DNA of 64,000 bases from Marivita hallyeonensis. GTDB lineage: Bacteria > Pseudomonadota > Alphaproteobacteria > Rhodobacterales > Rhodobacteraceae. Under the pieces are notes generated by a model, which saw only the letters and a list, made by a program, of their open reading frames with translations, did no database searches and was not told the origin of the DNA. Shown here in pieces: positions 36,509 through 45,301 of this stretch. Position 1 is the first letter of the stretch, and each line of letters begins with the position of its first letter. Where the stretch lies: contig NZ_FQXC01000005.1 of assembly GCF_900129875.1 (NCBI RefSeq), forward strand, positions 186,001-250,000, written 5' to 3'. The translations under genes and the position numbers were made by a program.

Positions 36509-37242
36509 GTGTCTTCGGCCGTCACATCAACTGAGAACACGTATCCGACGCCGCGCTCGGTTCTGAGGATATGCGGATCTTTCGGATTGCGTTCGATCTT
36601 GCCGCGCAACCGTCCAACAAGAACATCGATGGCACGGCCTTCGGCATCGGCGTTGTGCGCATTGTCGCCCGTCACATCCAATGCCGCCGCGATCTCTTCG
36701 CGTGTGAGCGGAATGTGGGGATTTGCGAGGAATGCCTTGAGCAAAGCCGTTTCGCGTTTGGACAATGCGACCTGTACGCCGTCCGGTGACAGGATCTCAT
36801 CGCGTTTTGCATCGTAGGTCCATCCGTCGAAGCGGAAGGTCTTGGTCGTTCGGCGATGCACCAGCGAAGACGAACGTCGCGCGCGCGACAGCACCGCCTT
36901 GATCCGCGCCAGAAGCAGCTCGGGATTGAAAGGTTTGGCGATATAGTCATCGGCGCCAACCTCGTAACCCGACATCCTTTGATGGTCGGCGGACAAGGCC
37001 GAGACCATGATAATCGGCACATCCTGTTCGTGGCGCAGTTTCGCACAGATGTTCAGCCCGCTTTCGTCACCCAGCATCACGTCCAGCAGGATCAGATCGA
37101 CACGCCCGTCTGCGAGATGCTTCAGAACTTCGGATTCATTGGCGGCGGGCAGGGCGATCGTCCCGCTTTGACGCAGGAATTGCACCATCATTTGGCGCAT
37201 GTCCGGGTCGTCATCGACAACCAAAAGCCTGGGAATCGCCAC
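36505..37242 (-). CDS. OmpR-family response regulator
   Basis: DNA-binding partner of the kinase, 245 residues. The receiver domain has acidic pocket VVDDDPD and phospho-acceptor D54 in LILLDVMLGDESG, with the K of IAKPFNPELLLARI completing it. The C-terminal winged helix starts near residue 140 and ends RGKIERNPKDPHILRTERGVGYVFS, typical OmpR/PhoB text. I prefer the GTG at 37242, with GGAGAG six bases ahead; the longer frame adds an unrelated leader. Repeats at 37294-37338 are plausible binding sites. Confidence 0.93.
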   Translation of the reverse strand: MAIPRLLVVDDDPDMRQMMVQFLRQSGTIALPAANESEVLKHLADGRVDLILLDVMLGDESGLNICAKLRHEQDVPIIMVSALSADHQRMSGYEVGADDYIAKPFNPELLLARIKAVLSRARRSSSLVHRRTTKTFRFDGWTYDAKRDEILSPDGVQVALSKRETALLKAFLANPHIPLTREEIAAALDVTGDNAHNADAEGRAIDVLVGRLRGKIERNPKDPHILRTERGVGYVFSVDVTAEDT

Positions 37243-37293
37243 CGAAATCTCTCCGCTGTTTACGTGATTACGCACGTCATGCATGCGTCATAC

Positions 37294-37338
37294 GTAACAC
37301 CATGCAACAAAATCGAGGGGCAGGTAACAACGTGTAAC
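37294..37338. promoter_or_regulatory. Two pairs of GTAAC-type direct repeats, candidate response-regulator sites
   Basis: GTAACACCATGCAAC (37294-37308) and GTAACAACGTGTAAC (37324-37338) each hold two G(T/C)AAC half-sites at a 10-base period, and the pairs are exactly 30 bases apart, three helical turns on one face. OmpR-family regulators bind tandem direct repeats with this spacing. They lie between the divergent regulator and sugar-receptor genes. The 219-base intergenic region also has a TGCAAGG repeated 22 bases apart (37368, 37390). Confidence 0.55.
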
Positions 37339-37461
37339 GAACCGCAGGAAAATCTGCATGTCCGCCATGCAAGGCGGCTATGTTGATGTTGCAAGGTGTC
37401 GGCCCGCAGCCTCAGAATATCCCCATCTGTGCCCATGACGGGCAGATTTGGGAGGAAAACC

Positions 37462-38706
37462 ATGAAAAACTTTGTACTGGGCGCAACGTCCAGCATCGCA
37501 ATCCTTGCATCCACCGTGGCCTTCGCCGGCCCCGAGGCTGAAGTCCTGCATTGGTGGACGTCCGGCGGTGAAGCCAAGTCCGTTGCGGTTCTTCAGGAAG
37601 AGTTCGCGGCCAATGGCGGCACATGGACGGATATGCCGGTTGCCGGTGGCGGCGGTGACGCGGCCATGACGGCCCTGCGCGCCCGTGTTCTGTCCGGCAA
37701 CGCGCCCGCAGCGGTGCAGCTGAAAGGTCCGGCGATCCAGGAATGGTACGAAGAAGGCGTCCTTGCCGATATCTCGAGCGTGGCCGAGGCCAACAACTGG
37801 GCAGAGGTGCTGCCCGCATCCATTGCGGGTCATATGATGTGCGAAGGCACATGGTGCGCGGCACCGGTGAACGTGCACCGCGTGGACTGGATCTGGGCCA
37901 ATGCCGACGTTCTGGAAGCCAACGGCATCGAGATGCCGAGCACGTGGGACGAATTCAACGCGGCAGCCGAGAAGCTGCAGGCGGCTGGTGTCATCCCGCT
38001 CGCACATGGCGGTCAGGCCTGGCAGGACGCGACTGTGTTCGAGGCCGTGGCGCTGGGCATCCTTGGGCCAGACGGCTTCCGCAAGGCGTTTGTCGATCTC
38101 GACATGGATACGCTGAAGTCCGACGAGATGAAGGCTGTCTTCGACCAGATGCGCACCATGCGCGGCTATGTCGACGACAACTTTTCGGGTCGTGACTGGA
38201 ACCTTGCCACGGCAATGGTCATGAACGGCGAAGCGGCGTTCCAGATCATGGGTGACTGGGCCAAAGGCGAATTCCTTGCAGCCGGCAAAGCTCCGGGCGA
38301 AGACTTTCTCTGTGCCTCTACACCGGGTGATGGCTTCCTCTACAACGTGGACAGCTTTGCCATGTTCGCCGTGGAAGGCGACGACAAGCGCGCCGGTCAG
38401 GAACTTCTGGCCGAGCTGGTCGTGGGCCCGAACTTCCAGAAGGTCTTCAACCTGAACAAGGGTTCGATCCCGGCCCGCACGGACGTGCCTCTGGACGAGT
38501 TCGACAGCTGTGCGGTTCTGTCTTCGGAAGACATGGCGGCAAGCTCCGACGGCGGATCGCTGCTTCCCAGCTACGCCCACGGCATGGCGCTGCGCGGCGC
38601 GCAGTCCGGCGCGATCACCGATGTCGTGACCGCGCATTTCAACTCGGACATGTCCTCCGATGAGGCGGTCCAGATGCTCGCGGACGCTGTCGCAAACAGC
38701 ATGTAA
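37462..38706 (+). CDS. Sugar ABC transporter substrate-binding protein
   Basis: Periplasmic receptor, 414 residues, for a CUT1-type sugar importer. A Sec signal ends near STVAFA, residue 22; the mature protein begins with EAEVLHWWTSGGEAKSVAVL, a sugar-receptor opening resembling the glucose/mannose-binding group, and later has NGEAAFQIMGDWAKGEF, a conserved sugar-contact block. The start at 37462 has GGGAGGA ahead. It is followed by a stem-loop and then two permeases and an ATPase. Glucose/mannose is my best guess from resemblance. Confidence 0.9.
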   Translation: MKNFVLGATSSIAILASTVAFAGPEAEVLHWWTSGGEAKSVAVLQEEFAANGGTWTDMPVAGGGGDAAMTALRARVLSGNAPAAVQLKGPAIQEWYEEGVLADISSVAEANNWAEVLPASIAGHMMCEGTWCAAPVNVHRVDWIWANADVLEANGIEMPSTWDEFNAAAEKLQAAGVIPLAHGGQAWQDATVFEAVALGILGPDGFRKAFVDLDMDTLKSDEMKAVFDQMRTMRGYVDDNFSGRDWNLATAMVMNGEAAFQIMGDWAKGEFLAAGKAPGEDFLCASTPGDGFLYNVDSFAMFAVEGDDKRAGQELLAELVVGPNFQKVFNLNKGSIPARTDVPLDEFDSCAVLSSEDMAASSDGGSLLPSYAHGMALRGAQSGAITDVVTAHFNSDMSSDEAVQMLADAVANSM

Positions 38707-38718
38707 GCTGAGCATTCG

Positions 38719-38756
38719 CTCGCTCCGGCGTCTTCTCCACCCCACGCCGGGGCGAG
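38719..38756 (+). promoter_or_regulatory. Stem-loop after sugar-receptor gene
   Basis: CTCGCTCCGGCGT (38719-38731) pairs with ACGCCGGGGCGAG (38744-38756), 13 pairs including one T-G, around a 12-base loop, followed by TTCCTCT. It probably stabilises receptor mRNA or attenuates permease transcription. Confidence 0.7.
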
Positions 38757-38780
38757 TTCCTCTGACTTCAGGATATTTCC

Positions 38781-39653
38781 ATGACCAAATGGCTTGAAGA
38801 ACACACGCCAAAATTGGTGCTGGCCCCCTCGTTCATCGCGATCCTTGTGTTTGTATACGGGTTCATTGCGTGGACGGCCTGGGTTTCTCTTACCCGGTCG
38901 AGGCTGCTGCCGCGCTACGAGATCGAAGGCTTCATCCAGTATGAGCGTCTTTTCGATTCCCCGCGCTGGGACACGGCGCTGAACAATCTCTTCATCTTCG
39001 GTTTGCTCTTTATCCTGATTGCGATGTTCCTCGGGTTGATCCTTGCGATCCTGCTCGATCAGAACATCCGCACCGAAGGCGCTATCCGCACGATCTACCT
39101 CTACCCGATGGCGCTTTCGATGATCGTCACGGGGACGGCGTGGAAATGGATATTGAACCCCGGTTTGGGCATCGAGGCGATGGTGCGCAGTTGGGGATTT
39201 GAGGATTTTACCTTCGACTGGCTCGTGAACCCCGAAATGGCCATCTACACCGTCGTCCTTGCCGCGATCTGGCAAAGCTCCGGCTTTGTGATGGCGCTGT
39301 TTCTGGCCGGTCTTCGATCGGTCGATGGCGAGATTATCAAGGCCGCACAGGTGGACGGTATCCCGACATGGCGTGTCTATACGGCGATCATCATCCCGTC
39401 GATGGCCCCGATCTTTCTGTCCGCCTTCATCGTGTTGTCCCACCTCGCAATCAAGAGCTTTGACCTTGTCATCGCGCTGACGGGCGGTGGCCCCGGATAC
39501 GCGACCGATCTGCCTGCAACCTACATGTATGCGATGGCGTTTTCGCGCGGCGATATCGGTCAGGCGGCCAGCTCTGCCATGATCATGATGATGGTCGTCT
39601 TCGCAATCGTCGTTCCATATCTTTACTCCGAACTGAGGTCCAAAGATGGCTGA
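38781..39653 (+). CDS. Sugar ABC transporter permease, MalF type
   Basis: Membrane permease of 290 residues and six helices. The ATPase-contact EAA loop reads DGEIIKAAQVDGIPTWRVYTAIIIPSMAPI (conserved A-x3-G). Early text APSFIAILVFVYGFIAWTAWVSLT is typical of the first CUT1 permease. It overlaps the second permease gene by eight bases, so both should be made in equal amounts and form the heterodimeric channel for the receptor encoded at 37462. Confidence 0.92.
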   Translation: MTKWLEEHTPKLVLAPSFIAILVFVYGFIAWTAWVSLTRSRLLPRYEIEGFIQYERLFDSPRWDTALNNLFIFGLLFILIAMFLGLILAILLDQNIRTEGAIRTIYLYPMALSMIVTGTAWKWILNPGLGIEAMVRSWGFEDFTFDWLVNPEMAIYTVVLAAIWQSSGFVMALFLAGLRSVDGEIIKAAQVDGIPTWRVYTAIIIPSMAPIFLSAFIVLSHLAIKSFDLVIALTGGGPGYATDLPATYMYAMAFSRGDIGQAASSAMIMMMVVFAIVVPYLYSELRSKDG

Positions 39654-40539
39654 TCTATCGATGACCCAGGGCGTGCGCCAAAGCCAGGCCAGCAAGATTG
39701 CCTTGCGCTGGCTGCTCTACAGCCTGCTCGTGCTGTTCGCGCTCTTTTACCTGATGCCGCTGTTCGTGATGATCACGACCTCGCTCAAAAGCCTCGACGA
39801 GATCCGCACCGGCGATCTGATCGCCTTGCCACGGGAAGTGACCTTCGATGCATGGTCGACCGCATGGTCAAGCGCCTGCACCGGCATTCAATGCGAAGGT
39901 GTCCGGCCGTATTTCTGGAACTCCGTGCTGATTGCGATCCCGGCCGTTGCGATTTCGACTCTGCTTGGCGCCATGAACGGATACGTGGTTGCGCAGTGGC
40001 GGTTCCGCGGCGCGAACATCATCTTCTCGCTCATGCTCTTCGGGTGTTTCATTCCGTTTCAGGTGGTGCTGCTGCCGATGGCGCGGACACTTGGGATCAT
40101 GGGCATCGCGGGCACAATCCCGGGTCTGATCTTTGTCCACGTCATCTATGGGCTTGGTTTCACCACGCTGTTTTTCCGCAACTTCTATGTGTCGATACCC
40201 GCAGAGCTGACAAAAGCGGCGAAGGTGGACGGCGCAGGGTTCTTCCGCATCTTCTGGTCGATCTTCCTGCCGCTGTCCCTGCCCATCATCGTTGTAACGG
40301 TCATCTGGCAGTTCACGCAGATCTGGAACGACTTCCTGTTCGGCGTGTCGTTCAGCCAGGCCGGTACGCAGCCCGTGACTGTGGCCCTGAATAATATCGT
40401 CAATTCGACCACTGGCGTCAAAGAATACAACGTCGACATGGCCGCCGCGATCATCGCCGCGCTGCCAACCCTCTTCGTCTATGTCGTCGCCGGCAAATAC
40501 TTCATCCGCGGTTTGACCGCCGGATCCGTGAAAGGATAA
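39646..40539 (+). CDS. Sugar ABC transporter permease, MalG type
   Basis: Second membrane permease, 297 residues, six helices. An N-terminal cytoplasmic tail of about 20 residues is followed by LLYSLLVLFALFYLMPLFVMITTSLKS, a MalG hallmark. The EAA loop is PAELTKAAKVDGAGFFRIFWSIFLPLSLPI. It lies between the other permease (eight-base overlap) and the ATPase (five-base gap). Confidence 0.92.
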   Translation: MADLSMTQGVRQSQASKIALRWLLYSLLVLFALFYLMPLFVMITTSLKSLDEIRTGDLIALPREVTFDAWSTAWSSACTGIQCEGVRPYFWNSVLIAIPAVAISTLLGAMNGYVVAQWRFRGANIIFSLMLFGCFIPFQVVLLPMARTLGIMGIAGTIPGLIFVHVIYGLGFTTLFFRNFYVSIPAELTKAAKVDGAGFFRIFWSIFLPLSLPIIVVTVIWQFTQIWNDFLFGVSFSQAGTQPVTVALNNIVNSTTGVKEYNVDMAAAIIAALPTLFVYVVAGKYFIRGLTAGSVKG

Positions 40540-40544
40540 GTCTC

Positions 40545-41642
40545 ATGTCTCCGATCCTTGAAATCAACAATCTCTACAAGAACTACGGATCGACGGAGAT
40601 CCTCAAGGACATCAACGTGTCCATCGAACCGGGTGACTTTCTTGTGTTGGTCGGCCCTTCCGGCTGCGGCAAGTCCACCTTGTTGAACTGCATCGCCGGG
40701 CTTGAGCCGATTACCAGCGGGTCGCTGAAGATCGGCGGGCAGGACATGACCCATGTCAGCCCAAAAGACCGCGACATCGCGATGGTGTTCCAATCCTATG
40801 CGCTTTACCCAACGATGAGCGTTGCCAAGAACATCACCTTCGGCATGAAAGTGCGCGGTGTCGATCAGGCCACGCAGGAGCGGAAGCTGGCACAGGTGGC
40901 GCAGCAGCTGCAGATCGAACCGCTTCTGAACCGTCGCCCGGGCCAGCTTTCCGGTGGGCAGAGACAGCGCGTGGCGATGGGCCGCGCTCTGGTCCGCGAC
41001 CCGAAACTGTTCCTGTTCGACGAACCGCTGTCGAACCTCGATGCGAAGCTTCGGGTCGAGATGCGGACCGAGATCAAGGCGCTGCACCACAACCTTGGCG
41101 CTTCGATGGTGTACGTGACCCACGATCAGATCGAAGCGATGACGCTGGCCACCAAGATTGTCGTGATGAAAGGGGGTGTGATCCAGCAGATCGGGTCGCC
41201 CTCCGAGATCTACAACCGGCCCGCGAACCTCTTCGTGGCGGACTTCATGGGCAGCCCGGCGATGAACCTGATCCCGGCAAAGGTGCGGAAGAACGGCGCG
41301 GGCACCCATATCGAGATCACGCGAAAGGATGGCGTGCCGATCGTTCTGACCGATACGAAGACGGAAAACCTGCCCGAAGACGTCATCCTTGGCGTGCGCC
41401 CCGAGGATATCGCCGATCCGGCCGTGCGCATTGGCGGCCATGCCCAAGAGGCCGAGTGCCTCATCGACATGGTCGAACCCGCGGGGGCTGATACGTTTGC
41501 CGTGATGCAGCTGGGCGGGAAACACGTCACCGCCCGACTGCATGCCGAGACAACCGCGCGCCCCGGGCAGCTTCAAAAGCTCGCATTTGACCTTGGCAAG
41601 GTGTCCTACTTCGCCCCCGACACCGGCTTGCGGCTGAATTAA
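40545..41642 (+). CDS. Sugar ABC transporter ATP-binding protein, UgpC/MsmK type
   Basis: CUT1 importer ATPase, 365 residues. Walker A GPSGCGKST near residue 38, Q-loop FQSYALYPTMSV, signature LSGGQRQRVAMGRAL, Walker B LFLFDEPLSNLDAK and switch H in VTHDQIEAMTL. A C-terminal regulatory (TOBE/OB) domain from about residue 235 ends with TGLRLN, as in the MalK/UgpC group, which allows regulatory-protein contact. Last gene of the receptor-permease-permease-ATPase operon. Confidence 0.94.
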   Translation: MSPILEINNLYKNYGSTEILKDINVSIEPGDFLVLVGPSGCGKSTLLNCIAGLEPITSGSLKIGGQDMTHVSPKDRDIAMVFQSYALYPTMSVAKNITFGMKVRGVDQATQERKLAQVAQQLQIEPLLNRRPGQLSGGQRQRVAMGRALVRDPKLFLFDEPLSNLDAKLRVEMRTEIKALHHNLGASMVYVTHDQIEAMTLATKIVVMKGGVIQQIGSPSEIYNRPANLFVADFMGSPAMNLIPAKVRKNGAGTHIEITRKDGVPIVLTDTKTENLPEDVILGVRPEDIADPAVRIGGHAQEAECLIDMVEPAGADTFAVMQLGGKHVTARLHAETTARPGQLQKLAFDLGKVSYFAPDTGLRLN

Positions 41643-41652
41643 CGGTGCCCTA

Positions 41653-41674
41653 GGGCGAGGTTCGCCGCGATTTT
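41653..41674 (+). terminator. Weak possible terminator after sugar ABC operon
   Basis: GGCGA (41654-41658) and TCGCC (41662-41666) form a short stem with a three-base loop, followed by GCGATTTT. An adjoining GCCCTAGGGC palindrome could extend the structure. It is the only terminator-like element before the next operon. Confidence 0.35.
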
Positions 41675-41733
41675 GACTGGCATTTTCCCTTTGCTCCGGA
41701 CTAGCGTTCGGACAAGGGGAGGATCGCCGGTCG

Positions 41734-41746
41734 ATGCGTGACGCAT
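41734..41746. promoter_or_regulatory. Palindrome upstream of dipeptidase operon
   Basis: ATGCGT-G-ACGCAT is a perfect 13-base palindrome, 67 bases before the dipeptidase start, in a 171-base intergenic region. It could be an operator for this operon; no regulator gene is adjacent. Confidence 0.35.
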
Positions 41747-41813
41747 ACATTCAATCGAAGCTATTGCTATCCGCCGGATCTGCGTTGCCAGATGGCCTTC
41801 AGGTGCACGCTTG

Positions 41814-42788
41814 ATGCGGATCGATTGTCTGCAATACGCCAACTGGTCGGAAAAGATTTTCCGTCAGATGCGCGAAGGTGACGTCGACGCGGTGCACGTC
41901 ACGATCGCTTATCACGAGACCTTTCGTGAAACGGTTTTGAACTTCGAACGCTGGAACCGCTGGTTCGAACGCTATCCCGACCTGATCCTCAAAGGTTCAA
42001 CGGCGGTGGACATCGACCTGGCCCGTGAGACCGGTCGCACAGCGATCTTCTTTGGGTTTCAGAACCCAAGCCCAATCGAGGATGACATTGGCCTGGTCGA
42101 GATCGTGCACACACTGGGCGCGCGGTTCATGCAACTCACGTACAACAACCAGTCGCTTCTCGCGACCGGATGCTACGAGACCGAGGACACAGGGATCACC
42201 CGCATGGGGCGTCAAGTCATCAAAGAGATGAACCGCGTCGGGCTGGTGGTCGATATGAGCCATTCGGCGGACCGCTCTACCATCGATGCCGCGGACCTCT
42301 CGGAACGCCCTATCGCCATCACTCACGCCAATCCGTATGAGTGGGCTCCGGCCTTGCGGAACAAAAAGGACGATGTCATCCGGGCGGTCACAGAGAACGG
42401 CGGCATGCTCGGGTTCTCTCTCTACCCGCACCACTTGCGTAACAAGTCAGACTGCACATTGACTGACTTCTGCGCAATGATCGCGCTTACGGCGGATACC
42501 TTTGGCACCGCGCATCTCGGCATCGGATCGGACCTGTGTCAGGATCAACCGGACAGCGTGGTTGAGTGGATGCGCACCGGTCGATGGACCAAGGACATCG
42601 ACTATGGTGAAGGCTCCGCTGCCGCTCCCGGGTTCCCGCCGATGCCTGCTTGGTTCAAGGACAACAGGGATTTTGGAAACATCGAAGATGGCTTGCGCGC
42701 CGTTGGCATGTCGCCGGATGAGGTGGAGGGGATTATGGGTGGCAACTGGTATCGCTTCTTTGCTGAAAACTTTGGACCTGCACCATGA
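41814..42788 (+). CDS. Membrane dipeptidase (peptidase family M19)
   Basis: Zinc-dependent amidohydrolase-fold protein, 324 residues, of the renal dipeptidase family. VHVTIAYHETFRETVLNF near the start replaces the usual DxHxD metal pair with a less typical H-x-T text. Later blocks are normal: LQLTYN-like FMQLTYNNQ, NRVGLVVDMSHSADRSTIDA with the metal/substrate histidine, ITHANPYEW, and HLGIGSDLCQD with the conserved GSD aspartate. The ATG at 41814 is preceded by a TTG at 41811. No signal peptide, so it may work in the cytoplasm. Relatives occur beside betaine-demethylation genes in pseudomonads, to my recollection; its natural substrate may not be a dipeptide. Confidence 0.85.
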   Translation: MRIDCLQYANWSEKIFRQMREGDVDAVHVTIAYHETFRETVLNFERWNRWFERYPDLILKGSTAVDIDLARETGRTAIFFGFQNPSPIEDDIGLVEIVHTLGARFMQLTYNNQSLLATGCYETEDTGITRMGRQVIKEMNRVGLVVDMSHSADRSTIDAADLSERPIAITHANPYEWAPALRNKKDDVIRAVTENGGMLGFSLYPHHLRNKSDCTLTDFCAMIALTADTFGTAHLGIGSDLCQDQPDSVVEWMRTGRWTKDIDYGEGSAAAPGFPPMPAWFKDNRDFGNIEDGLRAVGMSPDEVEGIMGGNWYRFFAENFGPAP

Positions 42789-44470
42789 ACGCGCCCTTCA
42801 CCAATAACCGGTGGCGACCGCCCGAAACCGTGATGCGGCTCAAGCGGTTGGGATCGCTGCATCAATGCCGCCTGAGCTTCATGCGGGTTCTGACCCGGCG
42901 CATGGCATCCGAGAAATGGCAGTTCTCGCGCGCCGTTTTCGATGTCGACACCCGCGGCGTCGGACACGCGGTGTACACAGCCACAGGGCCAGAACGGTCG
43001 TATTCATTGGTCGCCTTCGCCCATGACTTGCCACCAGAACAACGATCCGACCGCGTGATCGCAGAGGCTTGGGACGCCACCTTTGCGCTGTTCGATGGTG
43101 TGCCCACGCAAGCAGATGTCGACCGCCTGTCCCAGAATGTGCCTTTGCAAGAGGCGGGACGCGTCAGCGAGAGAGAACTGACATTGTCGCGCGCCAACCG
43201 GTCGGTGCGCTTGTGGACGCATGTCGTGGACGCGCTTGCCTCGGGGCGGCAACCCGACATCGCGCAGATCGATGACGTCGGCTATCTGATGCGAACAACG
43301 GCGGTTTACGGGTCGGGCAAATTCGGGGCCGCCGACCGCGATGTGATCGCGGATCGACCCGAAATGCACGGGCCGTTTCAGGCCGAGATGCTGACGGTCT
43401 ACTTTATCCGAACCTTCGTTCGCGATCTGGTGCAGCACATGGCGCAGAACCAAGGCGGCGATGCAGCCGTGGCACTGGACCCGGCGATCGCACGGCGGCT
43501 TGGGATCGGGAATTCCACCGGATTGGGCATGGCGCCGTATCTCGTCAATCATCCGGTCCTGTTCAACAACTGGATTGCCGCCCGAGAAGAGGCCATTGCG
43601 CGGGTCCGCGCCATTCAGCGCGCAAGTGCAGTAGAGATTTCGGTTTTCGAAAAACTGCTGAACCGCGCGGAACTGTCCATCACGCGATGGCGCTCTGCAC
43701 ACGTGGCGCAGCTTCAGAAGCTTGCCGATCTGCGCACCGACCTTCAGGCGCTCCGTACCTATCTGGCAGACAACGCCCTGACCTCGGACTACCCATGGGA
43801 CCGCCTTCATGTCTGGGCTGAAAGCGCCCTGAACGAAGAAGGGCAGGAGTTCTTGGCGTCGCTCATGCTTGAGCCATACGGCGAGCTCATAGATGGTCTG
43901 GCGCATTGCATGTCCGATACCAATGCGGACGCGTTTCGGATCGATGGCGCTATGTCGGTTCGAGAGGTGCGCGCACTGCTGGAGGCGTCTTTCGGCTGGG
44001 CGCGTGACATGGACTGGTCTGCGAGAAAGAACATTGCTCGGGCTTGGTACACGTCCGAAGAAAAGCTGGAGCCGCGCTTGGGGGAACGGTTCGAAGAGCC
44101 GATTGCGGAATATGAACAACCGCTCGCGCCAGCACGTGACGCGGCCCTCGCAATGCGCGCGCTTGAAGGCTGGTCGGACACAGTTCCCATTGCCGAATTC
44201 CTGCTGGAACACGCCGAACACCGTCACACGATCCGCCGTGCACAGATGCACCGTGTCGCGCCATATGGAGAAATCCACGACAACACGATCGGAGCCGACG
44301 TGCTTCCCATCGACATGCTGCGTGCGAAGCTGTCGTTTTTTGGCGCAACCCATTTCGATCCGCGCTCAGACAGATGGGTGCGCATCTGCATGTATGCCGG
44401 TGCGCCGTACCCGGAGGATTTGACGCCTGAAAACGCCGATCTCTGGGTATACCCGGAAACGGCATCTTGA
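42785..44470 (+). CDS. Unrecognised 561-residue protein
   Basis: I do not recognise this protein. It is a full-length, translationally coupled gene (ATGA overlap with the dipeptidase before it, TTGA with the DUF3726-type gene after it) and shares the codon use of its neighbours, so it is real. It has no signal peptide or membrane helix and looks soluble and largely helical. Distinct segments are FSRAVFDVDTRGVGHAVYTATGPERSYSLVAFAHDLPPEQRSDRVIAEAWDATFALFDG (residues about 45-105), GNSTGLGMAPYLVNHP (about 236-251) and a C-terminal GEIHDNTIGADVLPIDMLRAK followed by ATHFDPRSDRWVRICMYAGAPYPED. The WD/NSTG/HD-rich pattern suggests an enzyme but no known fold could be named. Confidence 0.85.
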   Translation: MNAPFTNNRWRPPETVMRLKRLGSLHQCRLSFMRVLTRRMASEKWQFSRAVFDVDTRGVGHAVYTATGPERSYSLVAFAHDLPPEQRSDRVIAEAWDATFALFDGVPTQADVDRLSQNVPLQEAGRVSERELTLSRANRSVRLWTHVVDALASGRQPDIAQIDDVGYLMRTTAVYGSGKFGAADRDVIADRPEMHGPFQAEMLTVYFIRTFVRDLVQHMAQNQGGDAAVALDPAIARRLGIGNSTGLGMAPYLVNHPVLFNNWIAAREEAIARVRAIQRASAVEISVFEKLLNRAELSITRWRSAHVAQLQKLADLRTDLQALRTYLADNALTSDYPWDRLHVWAESALNEEGQEFLASLMLEPYGELIDGLAHCMSDTNADAFRIDGAMSVREVRALLEASFGWARDMDWSARKNIARAWYTSEEKLEPRLGERFEEPIAEYEQPLAPARDAALAMRALEGWSDTVPIAEFLLEHAEHRHTIRRAQMHRVAPYGEIHDNTIGADVLPIDMLRAKLSFFGATHFDPRSDRWVRICMYAGAPYPEDLTPENADLWVYPETAS

Positions 44471-45078
44471 ACGTCTCGCTCAACGAGGTTGAGGCACTCG
44501 CCAAGAAGGCAACACGCGGTGCCGGGTATCCATGGGGCCTGGCCGAGGACGCGGCAAAAGCAGTCCGGTTCCTCTGCTCAAATGGTGTCGACGGGTGCGC
44601 TGCGCTTGCCGGGACTCTGAGGGTGTTCGATGGGGCACAGCTGCACAACAGAATGCCAAGACAGGTCGACGGGTTTTGGCAGGCAGAAACCGGTGATGCC
44701 TGCCCCATCGCGCTGGGCGCGGCATTGCTCGACCGGGCGGGGTTGACGACGGGCCAGGTGCAAACCGTGGGACCAATTGTGCACCCCATCCTGCTCGTGC
44801 CGTTCATCGCTCAGATCGCGTTGGTCAACGGCTGCGCGATGCGCTTCCACGCGGGAAGTTTCCAGGTGGTGACTGACGGCAAATTCATTGAAACCCTGGG
44901 TGCTATATCCGAGCACGCCGACACGGCGCGCGTTGAGCAAGAGGGTAAGCTCAAGGCGCCCAACTCACACGTTTCGCGGGCAACGCCTGATGCCGCCGTC
45001 TGGGACGTGCTCAACGCCTTTGCGCACAAAACATACGCGCCTGCGACCGAAGAAAGCCGTCGCAAGGGGGCAGGGTAG
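44467..45078 (+). CDS. DUF3726-type protein
   Basis: Protein of 203 residues starting at TTG 44467, which overlaps the previous stop (TTGA). The opening NVSLNEVEALAKKATRGAGYPWGLAEDAAKAVRFLC is the recognisable text of the DUF3726 family. The function is unknown. From memory, such genes occur in glycine-betaine/dimethylglycine catabolic neighbourhoods alongside dipeptidase-like genes; that link was not checked. No signal peptide or membrane segment. It closes the three-gene operon; a 220-base gap follows before the molybdenum hydroxylase. Confidence 0.8.
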   Translation: MNVSLNEVEALAKKATRGAGYPWGLAEDAAKAVRFLCSNGVDGCAALAGTLRVFDGAQLHNRMPRQVDGFWQAETGDACPIALGAALLDRAGLTTGQVQTVGPIVHPILLVPFIAQIALVNGCAMRFHAGSFQVVTDGKFIETLGAISEHADTARVEQEGKLKAPNSHVSRATPDAAVWDVLNAFAHKTYAPATEESRRKGAG

Positions 45079-45174
45079 CAAGCTCGATCAATCATGAGCG
45101 GATTGCTGCCATTCTAAGGTAGCGCGGCGCGCTCACGCTATCACGCTGAAAAGTTTTCGATTGTCTCGCGACAG

Positions 45175-45223
45175 GGTGCGCCGCCTTTGCCGAATTCCCC
45201 AAATCCGTGCCTGTGGGCGCACC
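45175..45223. repeat. Inverted repeat GGTGCGCC/GGCGCACC in intergenic region
   Basis: GGTGCGCC (45175-45182) and GGCGCACC (45216-45223) are perfect eight-base inverted arms separated by 33 bases, between the DUF3726-type gene and the molybdenum hydroxylase. It could be the base of an RNA hairpin or a looping site; there is no T-run. Confidence 0.35.
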
Positions 45224-45301
45224 GGCAACAGAATAACTTGTTAGGGTCATCGAAGGGGCTACCTTTCTAAAAACTGATAAAGACACAGGGAGGCGTTGGA
45301 T

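Noticed and set aside
37378-38811. 477-codon minus-strand frame opposite the sugar receptor
   Set aside because: Antisense of a signal-peptide-bearing receptor gene; no domain seen.
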